Shown here: piece by piece, positions 37,223-46,809 of the stretch
Numbering within the stretch: the stretch's first letter is position 1
How the letters are laid out: every line of letters starts with the position of its first letter
Origin: Jatrophihabitans sp.
GTDB lineage: Bacteria > Actinomycetota > Actinomycetes > Mycobacteriales > Jatrophihabitantaceae
DNA length: 64,000 bases
NCBI GenBank assembly: GCA_025924515.1
Contig: JAICIE010000001.1
Span: 1 to 64,000, forward strand
Direction of reading: 5' to 3'
Position numbers and translations under genes: made by a program
Notes under the pieces: generated by a model
Told to the model about the DNA's origin: nothing
Seen by the model: only the letters and a program-made list of their open reading frames with translations
Databases searched by the model: none

Positions 37223-37981
37223 GTGGCAGCAGGGCGGCCCTCCGAGCAGCACCTGGCCGGTCGAGCGGCGCTTGTAACCGGTGCCAGCGGCGGCATCGGC
37301 CAGGCGCTGTGCGAATCGTTGATCTCCGCAGGTGTGCGGGTGGCGATGCATTACTCGTCTTCGGCTGAGGCGGTCGAACAGTTGGCCGGTCGAGCGGCCG
37401 CACAGGGCGCCACAGCGCTAGCTTTCCAAGCCGACCTCTCCGATCCTCACCAGTGTGTACGCCTGATCCAGGAGGTCCGCCGGCAGATCGGATCCATCGA
37501 GATCCTGATCGTCAATCACGGTCGTGGTGTGCGCCGATCGGGATACGAGGAGGTGACCGCGGAGGACTGGGACGCCACAATGGCGACCAACACTCGTGCG
37601 GCGTTCCTTCTTACGCGCGAGGCCCTTCCGGACATGCAGGCAGCGGGGTTCGGCCGGGTGCTGTTCACTTCGTCGGTCGCCGCCTTGACCGGGGGTGTCG
37701 TCGGCCCGGACTACGCCGCGTCGAAGGCCGCGTTGCACGGCCTGCTGCACTATTTGGCGCCGCGCGTCGCAACCGACGGGGTGACGGTCAACGCCATCGC
37801 GCCCGCTTTGATCGAGCGGACCGGCATGTTGCCGGGCGACCCAACTGAATTGGCGACCCGGATACCGGTGCGTCGGCTCGGGCGTCCGAGTGAAGTGGCT
37901 GACCTGGCCGTAGCGATTCTCGCCAACGGTTACGTCACCAATCAGGTGATCTCGATCGACGGCGGCATCCACCCGAGCTGA
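37223..37981 (+). CDS. SDR family 3-oxoacyl-ACP reductase-like
   Basis: RAALVTGASGGIGQALCESLISAGVRV; YAASKAALHGL; VTNQVISIDGGIHPS. Confidence 0.92.
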   Translation: MAAGRPSEQHLAGRAALVTGASGGIGQALCESLISAGVRVAMHYSSSAEAVEQLAGRAAAQGATALAFQADLSDPHQCVRLIQEVRRQIGSIEILIVNHGRGVRRSGYEEVTAEDWDATMATNTRAAFLLTREALPDMQAAGFGRVLFTSSVAALTGGVVGPDYAASKAALHGLLHYLAPRVATDGVTVNAIAPALIERTGMLPGDPTELATRIPVRRLGRPSEVADLAVAILANGYVTNQVISIDGGIHPS

Positions 37982-38056
37982 CCGAGGCGCCGCGAGGTTG
38001 ACATCACCGGGAGTGCCGGACCTGTCGCCGCGCCCCATGCCCCACCGGTGGCGTCG

Positions 38057-39148
38057 CTATGCCAGCGACGGGTGGACGACTGCGGCGGCCGCGCGCGCCG
38101 TCCTCGGTCGGGTGAGGACGTCGGTATTGTCGACGAACTGGTCCACGCCGCCGAAGAGATCGAGGGACGCCAGCTCCGTGTCGCGCAGGGTGCGCTGCAG
38201 CGAAGCGACGAACCGGGCGGCGTCGATGACTTGATACGGACGGTCGAAATAGCCCCGGGGGGACGCGTCGAGCGTCTCGGTCATGCCCAGCGAGTTGTGC
38301 CGCTCGGCGACGAGGCGGTAGGCGTCCGCAAGATGCTGTTCCCGCTCGGTCCAGGTGTTGGCTGTGCACGCCCCGCGCAGCGTCGGCGCGAGTCGAGCGC
38401 CGAACGGCGAGGACCCGAACGCGGAGCCAAGCCATTTGCTGTACGGCGCGTAGCGCCGGTCCATGAGCAGGCTCAGCCGCATCAGATCGCGCACGAGCCG
38501 CGTGGTGACAACCCGACTGCCAAGCTCGTCCCCGACCTCGTCGCAGCGGCCCGGGAAGGCCTCCTCCTGCGCGATTCGCTGCCACTGACAGGCCAGCAGG
38601 TAGCGCTCCACCTCAGGCGGATACCAGCTCAGCGCTCGTCTTAACTCGTGCATGTTCCCAAGACCGTCATGGAAGACCGATCCGCCGACCGTCTCGGCCA
38701 GGCGCTGCCCCGGCGTGGCCAGCCAGTCGAACGTGCTCACCCCGCTTCGCGGGTCGAAGCCGAGCCGCTCCAGGCACCATGCGCCGACGCTGACGACATC
38801 CACGCGGTGGCGCACCGGTCCCTCGGTAGGTTCCATCCTGCGAATGTCCGCGTTCGAGGGTCCGAAGTGCGTCGACCAACCGCGGAACGTCTTGGGTAGC
38901 CGCTCGGCCAGAACAGCTCGGATCTCATCGCCGAGTCGATCGAGATCTTCCGGACGGACGAACAGCTGCAGCCGAGGTCCCCACTCGTGATCGGCCGAGC
39001 GCACCGTGTCGTGTCCCAGGACCTCCGAGCCACTGCCCAGACGAGCCGCCGAGTACAGCAGTGTCGGGAAGGTCCGGGCGAGAAGCGGACCAACCGCCTC
39101 CTCGTAGAAGAGCCTGGCGAGCTGCAGGCCTGGAACGAACGCACTCAC
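38057..39148 (-). CDS. DUF4037 domain protein (nucleotidyltransferase-like)
   Basis: VSAFVPGLQLARLFYEEAVGPLLARTFPTLLYSAARLGSGSEVLGHDTVRSADHEWGPRLQLF. Confidence 0.85.
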   Translation of the reverse strand: MSAFVPGLQLARLFYEEAVGPLLARTFPTLLYSAARLGSGSEVLGHDTVRSADHEWGPRLQLFVRPEDLDRLGDEIRAVLAERLPKTFRGWSTHFGPSNADIRRMEPTEGPVRHRVDVVSVGAWCLERLGFDPRSGVSTFDWLATPGQRLAETVGGSVFHDGLGNMHELRRALSWYPPEVERYLLACQWQRIAQEEAFPGRCDEVGDELGSRVVTTRLVRDLMRLSLLMDRRYAPYSKWLGSAFGSSPFGARLAPTLRGACTANTWTEREQHLADAYRLVAERHNSLGMTETLDASPRGYFDRPYQVIDAARFVASLQRTLRDTELASLDLFGGVDQFVDNTDVLTRPRTARAAAAVVHPSLA

Positions 39149-39194
39149 GCCTGCAAGTGTGCGTTCACCTGGCGGCCGCGGCCGACCGGCCGAG

Positions 39195-40514
39195 TCAGAC
39201 GGGCGGGAACGCAGCCAGCTTCGGCCGCGGATAAGGGGTCGTCCCGACGGCGACGGTCTTGAAGGCGCCGCCTGCCCACAGGCTGCCATCGGCGGTGATC
39301 TCCAGGCTCCATACGCCGAAGAAATAGGGCTGCGTGGTCGGGTTCATGCTCGGCGCCCAGGTGGGGTCCACCGCGCCCGTGCTCACGTTCACCGCCGCGA
39401 TGTGTACGCGCTTGACGCCGCCGGACGGGTAGCACGACGCAGGCGCGGTGGCGACACAGGTGAAGTGGCCACCGACGTAGACGGTGCTGCCCGAGACGGC
39501 CGCTGCCTGCATGTCCCCGTCGGGAGCGAGCTTCCACGTCAACGAACCGGTCGTGCTGAACCGGTAGGTCCGGTTGACGTGCGCGGCCTGGGCCACCACG
39601 ATCCCCGTCGTCCCGTCCTGGGAGCCGTCGAGCCACACGATGCTGTCGACGGCCTGCAGCCCGTCGTTCGCCGAGACATCGAGCTTCGGCGCGAACGCGG
39701 CGTCGACCGCTCCCGTGACGGGGTTGACACGGATCACCGATTGATGCGCAGCGCCGGCGACGGTGTCGAAGTGGCCGCCGACATACAGCGCCGGTGCCCC
39801 GGTCGCGTCGGCGCCCACCGCGAGCGTGCGCACGTCCGGGAGGTTCGTGGTTTCGGTCCAGGTGATCGTAGGCGGCAGGAACGTGGAGGACACCGTCCCG
39901 GTGGTCGGGTCGACCGCGGCGAGCAGGGTTCGCGGCGCGCCCTGCACCGTGCCGAACTTGCCGCCGAGGTAGAGGACGTTGTCAGCCAGCAGCAGGGCCC
40001 GCACCGAGGCGTTGGCCTTGACGTTGAACCCGGTGCGCAGCGCACCCGTCGTCTCGTCGAAGGCGGCCGCATGTTGGTCGTGCAGCCCGGAGCCGTCGAC
40101 CTTGGTGAAGTCGCCGCCGACATACACCGTGTGCGTCGACGGGTCGACCGCGACGGCGTAGATGCGCCCGTTGAAGGTGTGGGCCGCGAAGGTTTGCACC
40201 ACCGTCCCGGTCGACTCGTCGATCGGGACCAGGTTCTGGTACGGCAGCGTCGCGGTTGCGGTGTTGTCAATGGCGCTGGTGAAGTCCCCTCCCGCGAACA
40301 GCGTCCGGGTGGTGGGATCCTCGGCGGTCGCCCGTACCTCGCCGCAGTTCTGGCTCGGATAGGCGGAGCCGCAGCTCTTCCACACGCCCCAGTTGCTCAG
40401 CGTCGGCACCTGGGTCGTGGTGGCAGCGGACGCCGGCACCGCGGAGCCCATCATCGCCGCGAAAAGCGCGGTCACCGCCAGACCGGCTCGGCGGAGCCCC
40501 GCCCTGCGCGTCAT
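39195..40514 (-). CDS. Secreted beta-propeller (delta-60/Kelch-like repeat) protein
   Basis: Signal peptide; repeated (L)YVGGxFTxVxG motifs: TLFAGGDFTSAIDNT, TVYVGGDFTKVDGSG, VLYLGGKFGTVQGAP, ALYVGGHFDTVAGAA, TVYVGGHFTCVATAP. Confidence 0.88.
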   Translation of the reverse strand: MTRRAGLRRAGLAVTALFAAMMGSAVPASAATTTQVPTLSNWGVWKSCGSAYPSQNCGEVRATAEDPTTRTLFAGGDFTSAIDNTATATLPYQNLVPIDESTGTVVQTFAAHTFNGRIYAVAVDPSTHTVYVGGDFTKVDGSGLHDQHAAAFDETTGALRTGFNVKANASVRALLLADNVLYLGGKFGTVQGAPRTLLAAVDPTTGTVSSTFLPPTITWTETTNLPDVRTLAVGADATGAPALYVGGHFDTVAGAAHQSVIRVNPVTGAVDAAFAPKLDVSANDGLQAVDSIVWLDGSQDGTTGIVVAQAAHVNRTYRFSTTGSLTWKLAPDGDMQAAAVSGSTVYVGGHFTCVATAPASCYPSGGVKRVHIAAVNVSTGAVDPTWAPSMNPTTQPYFFGVWSLEITADGSLWAGGAFKTVAVGTTPYPRPKLAAFPPV

Positions 40515-40638
40515 GATCTACGTCCTCCTGCTCCGATCGTCCGCGCGGGTGCACGAACCGCCCGCCACAGTGTCAGGCCCGGAGCAGATTCGGGCAAATT
40601 GCGACAGTTCGACTGCCGGGATCGGCTACTCGAAGTAA

Positions 40639-41418
40639 TCAGAACGGGACGCGGGTGCTCAACAGGCCTTCTCCGGTGCCGCGGCCGGACAGGATTCGGC
40701 AGAACTCGACGGCCTCCAGCTCGTAGCAGGGTCCCTTCTCGCCGAACATCCACCTCCCGCCGGCTGCGCCGGTCAGAGTCAACGAGCACGCCTGGCCGTG
40801 CCGCCGTGCCCATTCGCTCACCACGTCGGCGACCAGGACGCCGTCGTGGTCTGGCGTGAGGACCAGCCGGCACCCAGTGGCAGCGGCGATGTCGCCGCGG
40901 TGCATCCACGGGTCGCGCGTGAGGATGACGTCGACGAGATAGGCATAGGTCCACCACTCGTAGACTCGCCCCGGTTCGATCGCCTGTTCGTCCGGGATCG
41001 TTCGGCGGCGCATCAAGCCCGGCATCCGGGTCCGTCCCTTCACCGCCTTCGGTGCCAGCCGCTCGTACTCCGCGATGAGCCGTCGCGGCGCCCATCCGTC
41101 GTACTTGTCGACCTGTACCGCAGTCAGCGCGTCGATGAAGTCGCCGCCGGTGAACCGCTTCTTCGCCGCCCGCGTCTGGCGCAGCTGTTCCGGCACCGAT
41201 GCGGCCATGGCGACCATGCCGGTCATGTGCGCGACGAGATCGCGGACGTGCCAACCGGAGTTGCAGGTCGGTCGCGACCAGTCGGAGTCAGACAGCGCGT
41301 TGAGCTGTTCGACCACGCGGCCGTACTCGGTCGTCATCAGCCGCTTCGCCGTGTCTCGGTCGAGGTTGGGTGAGCGCCCGGTCCGCGTGGTCGACGCTGC
41401 CGTCGTCGGGGCCGTCAT
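40639..41418 (-). CDS. Maleylpyruvate isomerase/DinB-like (mycothiol-dependent family) protein
   Basis: YGRVVEQLNALSDSDWSRPTCNSGWHVRDLVAHMTGMVAMAAS. Confidence 0.88.
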   Translation of the reverse strand: MTAPTTAASTTRTGRSPNLDRDTAKRLMTTEYGRVVEQLNALSDSDWSRPTCNSGWHVRDLVAHMTGMVAMAASVPEQLRQTRAAKKRFTGGDFIDALTAVQVDKYDGWAPRRLIAEYERLAPKAVKGRTRMPGLMRRRTIPDEQAIEPGRVYEWWTYAYLVDVILTRDPWMHRGDIAAATGCRLVLTPDHDGVLVADVVSEWARRHGQACSLTLTGAAGGRWMFGEKGPCYELEAVEFCRILSGRGTGEGLLSTRVPF

Positions 41419-42206
41419 GACTGCGCTCCGAATGCCAGGGCGTGTCCGGGCAACGGCTGGGGTTCAACCTCGAGCCGCGCACAGCCGTAGCGCTGCTCGT
41501 ACACATCGGCCATCGTGCGCAGCAAGGCCGGCGCGTCACCCTCGTAGGACGAGCCGTGCATGATCGCGAGCCGTTTCGGGTTGAGCGCGGCAAGGCGACG
41601 GTAGGTCGCCGGAACCAGCGGCCCTAGCGAGGTCTGGTGGAACACGTCCTCGGCCTCGGTCGCCGCGTCGATCAGGTCGTCGCCGACCAGCGCGGGGCCG
41701 TTGCCCAGTTGAGTCAGCAGGTCGCCGCAAAAGAGCGTGCCGGACACCTCCTCGTAGAACATGTGCGACTCCCAGTTATGCGGCACGTGCGGCGTCGGGA
41801 CTTCCACGACGCGGTGGCCGAGGCCGGCCCCGCCGAGGTCGATGACCTCACCGTCCTCCAGCGGCCGCGGCGGCCGCGCCGCTTGGTCCTGCAACGACAA
41901 CACGCACCCGAGGGCGCCGTGTGCGACCTGCGCCTGCGGGGCGACCGAGAGGAATTCGTTCATCGCGCCGTTCTCGTCAGCCTCGACGTGGGCGAACGCG
42001 ATCCAACGGAGCTTTTCGGTCGGCACAACCTTATTGACGGCCTCGCGCACGCTCGGAAACAGGGCGCGCATCCCCGTGTGGTAGAGCAACGGTTCTTCCG
42101 CGTCGACGAGAAACTGGTTGAAGGTGAATCCGGTCGGACCGATGTCCGGGACATACGTCGAGATCCGGTAGATGCGATCCGCGATCTCGTCAACCTTTGC
42201 TGGCAT
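41415..42206 (-). CDS. MBL-fold metallohydrolase, flavodiiron/ODP-like
   Basis: IAFAHVEADENGAMNEFLSVAP; HNWESHMFYEEVSGTLFCGDLLTQLG; ATGA overlap with downstream gene. Confidence 0.88.
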   Translation of the reverse strand: MPAKVDEIADRIYRISTYVPDIGPTGFTFNQFLVDAEEPLLYHTGMRALFPSVREAVNKVVPTEKLRWIAFAHVEADENGAMNEFLSVAPQAQVAHGALGCVLSLQDQAARPPRPLEDGEVIDLGGAGLGHRVVEVPTPHVPHNWESHMFYEEVSGTLFCGDLLTQLGNGPALVGDDLIDAATEAEDVFHQTSLGPLVPATYRRLAALNPKRLAIMHGSSYEGDAPALLRTMADVYEQRYGCARLEVEPQPLPGHALAFGAQS

Positions 42207-42888
42207 TTCTCCTCCTGCCCCGCGTGAACGTCGTGGCGCGGGTGTCGCGCCGGTCGGCGTAATGGTCGGCGAACATAAGAGCGAGTGCCGGAATCTGCGT
42301 GGTGAACCGACCGCGGTCGAACGGTTCCTCCGGCGCGTTGGCGAGTTGCTGGCTGACGACGCCGGCAATGACGATGGTCCACTGCTGCTGCACCAGGGTC
42401 AGGTCGGCATCAGGACGGATCAGGCCGCGTTCCTGCAGGGTGCGGAATTGTGCGAACGTATCGTCGTAAAGCCGGACGGCGGGTTGGTACGCCTCGTCCG
42501 ATGGCTGAAATCCCGGCACCGGACGCCAGAACAGCAGCTGGGCGTAGGCCGGGTGCTCGACCGACCAGCGCGCGAAGCGCTGTCCGAACCGAGTGAGCAC
42601 CGCCGCCAAGTCGCCGTCGTCGGGCGGTTGCTCCCGGCCATATCTCCGCATGTCCTCCAGAAGCAACACCCACCCTCGCTGGAACAGCGCGTCATAGAGG
42701 GCGTGCTTCGACGGGAAGTAGACGTAGAGCGACGGCGGACGGATTCCCATCCGCCTGGCGATCTCGCCGAGTGAGAGCCCGGCGACGCCCTCGTCAGCCA
42801 TGATCTCGATCGCGTGATCGAGGACCTCTTGGATCGTCTGCAGCCGACGCCGGTGCCGGCGGTCGAGCGGAACTGCCTCGGACGCCAT
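42190..42888 (-). CDS. TetR/AcrR family regulator
   Basis: ILDHAIEIMADEGVAGLSLGEIARRMGIRPPSLYVYFPSKHALYDALF-type HTH. Confidence 0.93.
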   Translation of the reverse strand: MASEAVPLDRRHRRRLQTIQEVLDHAIEIMADEGVAGLSLGEIARRMGIRPPSLYVYFPSKHALYDALFQRGWVLLLEDMRRYGREQPPDDGDLAAVLTRFGQRFARWSVEHPAYAQLLFWRPVPGFQPSDEAYQPAVRLYDDTFAQFRTLQERGLIRPDADLTLVQQQWTIVIAGVVSQQLANAPEEPFDRGRFTTQIPALALMFADHYADRRDTRATTFTRGRRRNASKG

Positions 42889-42903
42889 AGCCCAGAAGTA
42901 TTA

Positions 42904-42918
42904 CCTAATGCCGTTAGG
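42904..42918. promoter_or_regulatory. Inverted repeat CCTAA-tgccg-TTAGG, TetR operator candidate
   Basis: 16 bp upstream of the TetR start codon. Confidence 0.6.
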
Positions 42919-42989
42919 ACGTCAAGAGCTCGGTCGGCGGTCCACCGGCGGTCAGTCGGCGCCTGGGCCGAGCCGTCCGAAGGTCGTGG

Positions 42990-44039
42990 TCAGTGCGAAC
43001 GGCTCGGTTCGGCGATCAGAGTCCCGGTTGGTGGGGAGTCGCCCATCCTCGCCAACGCGCCGTCGCGTCCGACCAGCGCGTCCAGGCCGACCCGGTCACT
43101 GACCAGCCGGTCCGGCCGCAGCCGGCCAGCTGCGATCTCGGCCAGCATTGCCGGGTAGTCGCCGGCGGCCATGCCGTGGCTGCCGTAAATCTCGAGTTCT
43201 TTGGCGATCACCATCCCCATCGGTACCGGAGGGGTTGCGGCTGCCCCCACCAGCAGCCCGATCTGCACATGCCGGCCGCGGGGTCGCAGGGACTCGATCG
43301 CGGCGCGGCAGGTCTGGACCGAGCCGAACGCGTCGATCGACACCTGCGGTCCCCCATCGGTCAGGTCGCGGACGGCCGGTGCGGGGTCGGCCGAGCAGAC
43401 CGTGGCAGCAGCCCCGAGGGCCTGCGCGATCGCGAGGGCGCGCTCGGACAGGTCCACGCCGACGACCCGGGCACCTCGTGCCGCTGCGATCATGACGGCG
43501 GCCAGTCCGACACCGCCGCAGCCGAAGACGGCCACCGTGTCGCCGGCGCCCACCCGTCCGTGCGCGGTGATCGCCCGGTATGCGGTGGCGAAGCGGCAAC
43601 CCAGACCAGCCGCGGTGCTGAACTGCAGATCTTCCGGCAGCCGGACCGCGTTCAGGTCGGCGCGAGGTATCGCGACACGCTCAGCGAACGACCCCCAGCC
43701 GGTGAAACCCGGCTGGTACTGGTCCTCGCACACCTGCCCGGCGCCGGCCCGGCAGGTGGGGCATCGCCCGCACGCGCAGACGAACGGCACCGTGACCCAA
43801 TCGCCCACTCGCACGCGCTTGACGTCAGCGCCTACCTCGCTCACCACGCCGGCGAACTCGTGCCCGGGCACGTGCGGCAGCGCGATGCCGGGGTCGTGAC
43901 CCACCCATCCGTGCCAGTCGCTACGACAGAGCCCGGTCGCCCGGACGTCGATCACCGCGCCGTCTCGCGGACACGGTGGCTCGCGGACCTCCCGCAGGTG
44001 CGGCGCCTTCCCGAAAGCCTCGACGATTACCGCTCTCAT
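42990..44039 (-). CDS. Zinc-dependent alcohol dehydrogenase
   Basis: DVRATGLCRSDWHGWVGHDPGIALPHVPGHEFAGVVSEVG; CACGRCPTCRAGAGQVC; VFGCGGVGLAAVMIA. Confidence 0.93.
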   Translation of the reverse strand: MRAVIVEAFGKAPHLREVREPPCPRDGAVIDVRATGLCRSDWHGWVGHDPGIALPHVPGHEFAGVVSEVGADVKRVRVGDWVTVPFVCACGRCPTCRAGAGQVCEDQYQPGFTGWGSFAERVAIPRADLNAVRLPEDLQFSTAAGLGCRFATAYRAITAHGRVGAGDTVAVFGCGGVGLAAVMIAAARGARVVGVDLSERALAIAQALGAAATVCSADPAPAVRDLTDGGPQVSIDAFGSVQTCRAAIESLRPRGRHVQIGLLVGAAATPPVPMGMVIAKELEIYGSHGMAAGDYPAMLAEIAAGRLRPDRLVSDRVGLDALVGRDGALARMGDSPPTGTLIAEPSRSH

Positions 44040-44241
44040 CGCAGCTCGCATCTCCCGTTCCTCGCCGCACGTGCGGCTGCTTCACGCGGCGAGCGACGAA
44101 CAGCAGCGCGGCCGCCGACGCGTCCTGCAGTCATTGCACACCGTGGGGTGGGTGAAGTACCCGCAGGCGTCCGCAGGAATCTTCTCCCGCCGGTCCGGTA
44201 TGAAGGCGTAATCACTGTCCGGACTTCAGAAAGGCACTGCC

Positions 44242-44802
44242 GTGGTTCAGGTCGGCGATAGTTTCGAGAACCCGATCACCCGCGAGCGATTCCTATTCCG
44301 GGCCACGGCCGCGACTACCGGCGGCGAGTTCTGCGAGTTCGATCTGCATCTGGGTTCCCAGGCCAAGCTTGCCGCCGCGCACCGCCATCCCGGCCAGGTA
44401 GAGACCTTCGCGCTCATCAGCGGTTCACTGACGGTCAAGATCGGACGCCAGAAGCGCAGCGTGGCGGCAGGGGAAGACGTCGCGGTTCCGGTGGGCACCG
44501 CCCACGCGTGGGCGAACACCGGCGACCAGCCGGCACACGTTATCGTCCGGCTCACGCCGTCCTACTTGATCGAGGACTTCTTCGACGCGTTCTGCCGCAT
44601 CGCCAGCACCGGGCACGCGAACAAGCTCGGACTGCCGAAGAATCCGCTGCAATTCGCCGTGCTGATCGACCGGCACCGCGACGAGTTCGCGCTGCCGTCT
44701 CCGCTGGCCCAGGCGGTGGCCGGACCAGCCGTTCGGGCGCTTGCGGTAGTCGGCCGTGCGGCCGGTTTCCGACCCGACGGCACGCGAACGCGGCGCAGCT
44801 GA
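44242..44802 (+). CDS. Cupin domain protein
   Basis: AAHRHPGQVETFALISGSLTVKIGRQKRSVAAGEDVAVPVGTAHAWANTGDQPAHVIVRLTP. Confidence 0.88.
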   Translation: MVQVGDSFENPITRERFLFRATAATTGGEFCEFDLHLGSQAKLAAAHRHPGQVETFALISGSLTVKIGRQKRSVAAGEDVAVPVGTAHAWANTGDQPAHVIVRLTPSYLIEDFFDAFCRIASTGHANKLGLPKNPLQFAVLIDRHRDEFALPSPLAQAVAGPAVRALAVVGRAAGFRPDGTRTRRS

Positions 44803-44814
44803 GTACACCGTTCC

Positions 44815-45010
44815 AGCGCCCGGGACGAACCCGGGAACCCACACGTCAGAAGGACAAGTGCCGGCCGCGGTGAAGGAGCCGCCGATGTAGAGCCCGCTGC
44901 CTGCCACCGCGATCCGAGCCGACCGGCGTGTCGCCCGCTCGATCGAAGCAGCCACCGACGAAGAGTTCGTCGCCGCGTAGCGCCAGGGCGCGGACGCTGG
45001 CGGGCTCGGG
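44815..45010 (-). pseudogene. Frameshifted fragment of a beta-propeller (Kelch-like) protein
   Basis: ASVRALALRGDELFVGGCFDRAG in one frame continues as VAGSGLYIGGSFTAAGTCPSDVWVPGF in another frame. Confidence 0.65.
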
Positions 45011-45456
45011 ACTGTAGCTGGCCGACACGCTCGGCGGCGACCGCCGTGCGGCAGCCGGATGGCAGCGTCGGGGAACCGAACACCGTCGACCATGCCGCGT
45101 CGGACGGCTGCCGTCCGGTGCCGGCACCGGTCCGCGGACGGCGCCTGAGCGGCCGGCGCAGCGTGAGCTGCCGAGGTCGGCGCGGTCGCGGGCCCGTTCG
45201 TCCTGCCCCCGGCTGGTGTGCGACCCGCCAGCGGCGGCCGACCCCGCTCGATCGGCGAGGTCGTCGTATCCGGCTGCATGCGGACCCCCTACAGGGTCTT
45301 CGCCGAAGGCCGCATTCTGTCGTGGCCGAGGGAAGCTGGCAAAGAGCCAAGAGCGAACCGCTCGGCGGGCGCCGGACGCGGCGCGGATCCGTGCCAGCCG
45401 GTAGGGCGGCGCGGTCTCCGTGATCAGCGGGAGGGCCGCCCCCTAGATTGGTCGCC

Positions 45457-46809
45457 GTGACTGTCGTCGGTGCCCCCGCGCATCAGCGCGCGGTCCGCGA
45501 CCTGCAGGCGAGGTTCACCGAGCTACCGGACGGCCGGATGCGTCTGGCCAAGCCGACCTCGAATCTGTTCCGAACGCGCACCCGGGCGGGGTCCGGGCTC
45601 GACGTCGGCGGATTGGCCCAGGTCATCAGTGTGGATCCGGAGTCGAGGACGGCAGACGTCCAGGGGATGTGCACCTACGAGACCCTGGTGGCGGAGACCC
45701 TCGGCCACGGCTTGATGCCGTTGGTCGTGCCGCAACTGAGAACGATCACGGTCGGCGGCGCGGTGACGGGTCTCGGGATCGAATCGACGTCGTTGCGACA
45801 CGGCCTACCGCACGAGTCGGTGTTGGAGATGGACGTGCTGGTCGGCACGGGGGAAGTGGTCACCGCGAGCCCGACCGAACACCCCGAGTTGTTCGAGGCT
45901 TTCCCGAATTCGTACGGCAGCCTGGGTTATGCGGTGCGGCTGCGCATCGCGCTGCAGCCGGTGGCGCCGTTCGTCGCACTGCGGCACGTGCGTTTCACCG
46001 ACCTGGACGAACTGACCGCCGCCGTGGATGTGATCGCGAAGCAGGGGATGTGGGAGGACGAGCCCGTTGATTTCCTCGACGGGGTCATGTTCGCGCCGAC
46101 CGAGTCGTATCTGACCCTCGGAGCGTGGGCCGATGCTGGTCGGCCGAGCGACTACACAGGTCAACACATCTATTACCGCTCCATCCGCGAACGCGAACGG
46201 GATTGCCTCACCGTGGCCGACTACCTGTGGCGGTGGGACACCGACTGGTTCTGGTGTTCCGCGGCGTTCGGGCTCGGGCGACCGTTGGTGCGACGAGTGT
46301 GGCCGCGACGGCTGCGCCGCAGCGACGTGTACCACCGGTTGGTGGCGCTGGAGGGCCGGTTCCAGGTGGCAGCGAGACTCGATCGCTTGCGCCACCAACC
46401 GTTGCGTGAGCGGGTCGTCCAGGACGTCGAGATACCGCTGAGCCGAACGGCAGAATTCCTGCGCTGGTTCGATGACCAGGTCGGCATGAGCCCCGTCTGG
46501 CTGTGCCCGCTGCGCGCCCGGAGATCGTGGCCGCTGTACCCGCTCGACCCTGGAACCACGTACGTCAATGTCGGGTTCTGGGGGACCGTGGCGATCGCTC
46601 AAGGTCGCCGTGACGGTGACGTCAACCGCGCGATCGAACTGAAGCTCGGCGAGCTGCACGGCCACAAGTCGTTGTACTCGGACGTCTTCTACGACCGGGA
46701 GACCTTCGACACCCTGTATGGCGGAGCAACGTACGAGTCGGCGAAGCGGTCATATGATCCGGGAAACCGGCTGACCGGGATGTACGAGAAGGTGGTCGGA
46801 CGGCGATGA
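45457..46809 (+). CDS. FAD-binding oxidoreductase, TmsA/BfaA-like (10-methyl fatty acid reductase candidate)
   Basis: LAKPTSNLFRTRTRAGSGLDVGGLAQVISVDPESRTADVQGMCTYETLVAETLGHGLMPLVVPQLRTITVGGAVTGLGIESTSLRHGLPHESVLEMDVL. Confidence 0.88.
   Translation: MTVVGAPAHQRAVRDLQARFTELPDGRMRLAKPTSNLFRTRTRAGSGLDVGGLAQVISVDPESRTADVQGMCTYETLVAETLGHGLMPLVVPQLRTITVGGAVTGLGIESTSLRHGLPHESVLEMDVLVGTGEVVTASPTEHPELFEAFPNSYGSLGYAVRLRIALQPVAPFVALRHVRFTDLDELTAAVDVIAKQGMWEDEPVDFLDGVMFAPTESYLTLGAWADAGRPSDYTGQHIYYRSIRERERDCLTVADYLWRWDTDWFWCSAAFGLGRPLVRRVWPRRLRRSDVYHRLVALEGRFQVAARLDRLRHQPLRERVVQDVEIPLSRTAEFLRWFDDQVGMSPVWLCPLRARRSWPLYPLDPGTTYVNVGFWGTVAIAQGRRDGDVNRAIELKLGELHGHKSLYSDVFYDRETFDTLYGGATYESAKRSYDPGNRLTGMYEKVVGRR

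Noticed and set aside
39159-40859. 566-aa plus-strand ORF
   Set aside because: Antisense to the beta-propeller protein with signal peptide; no motifs.
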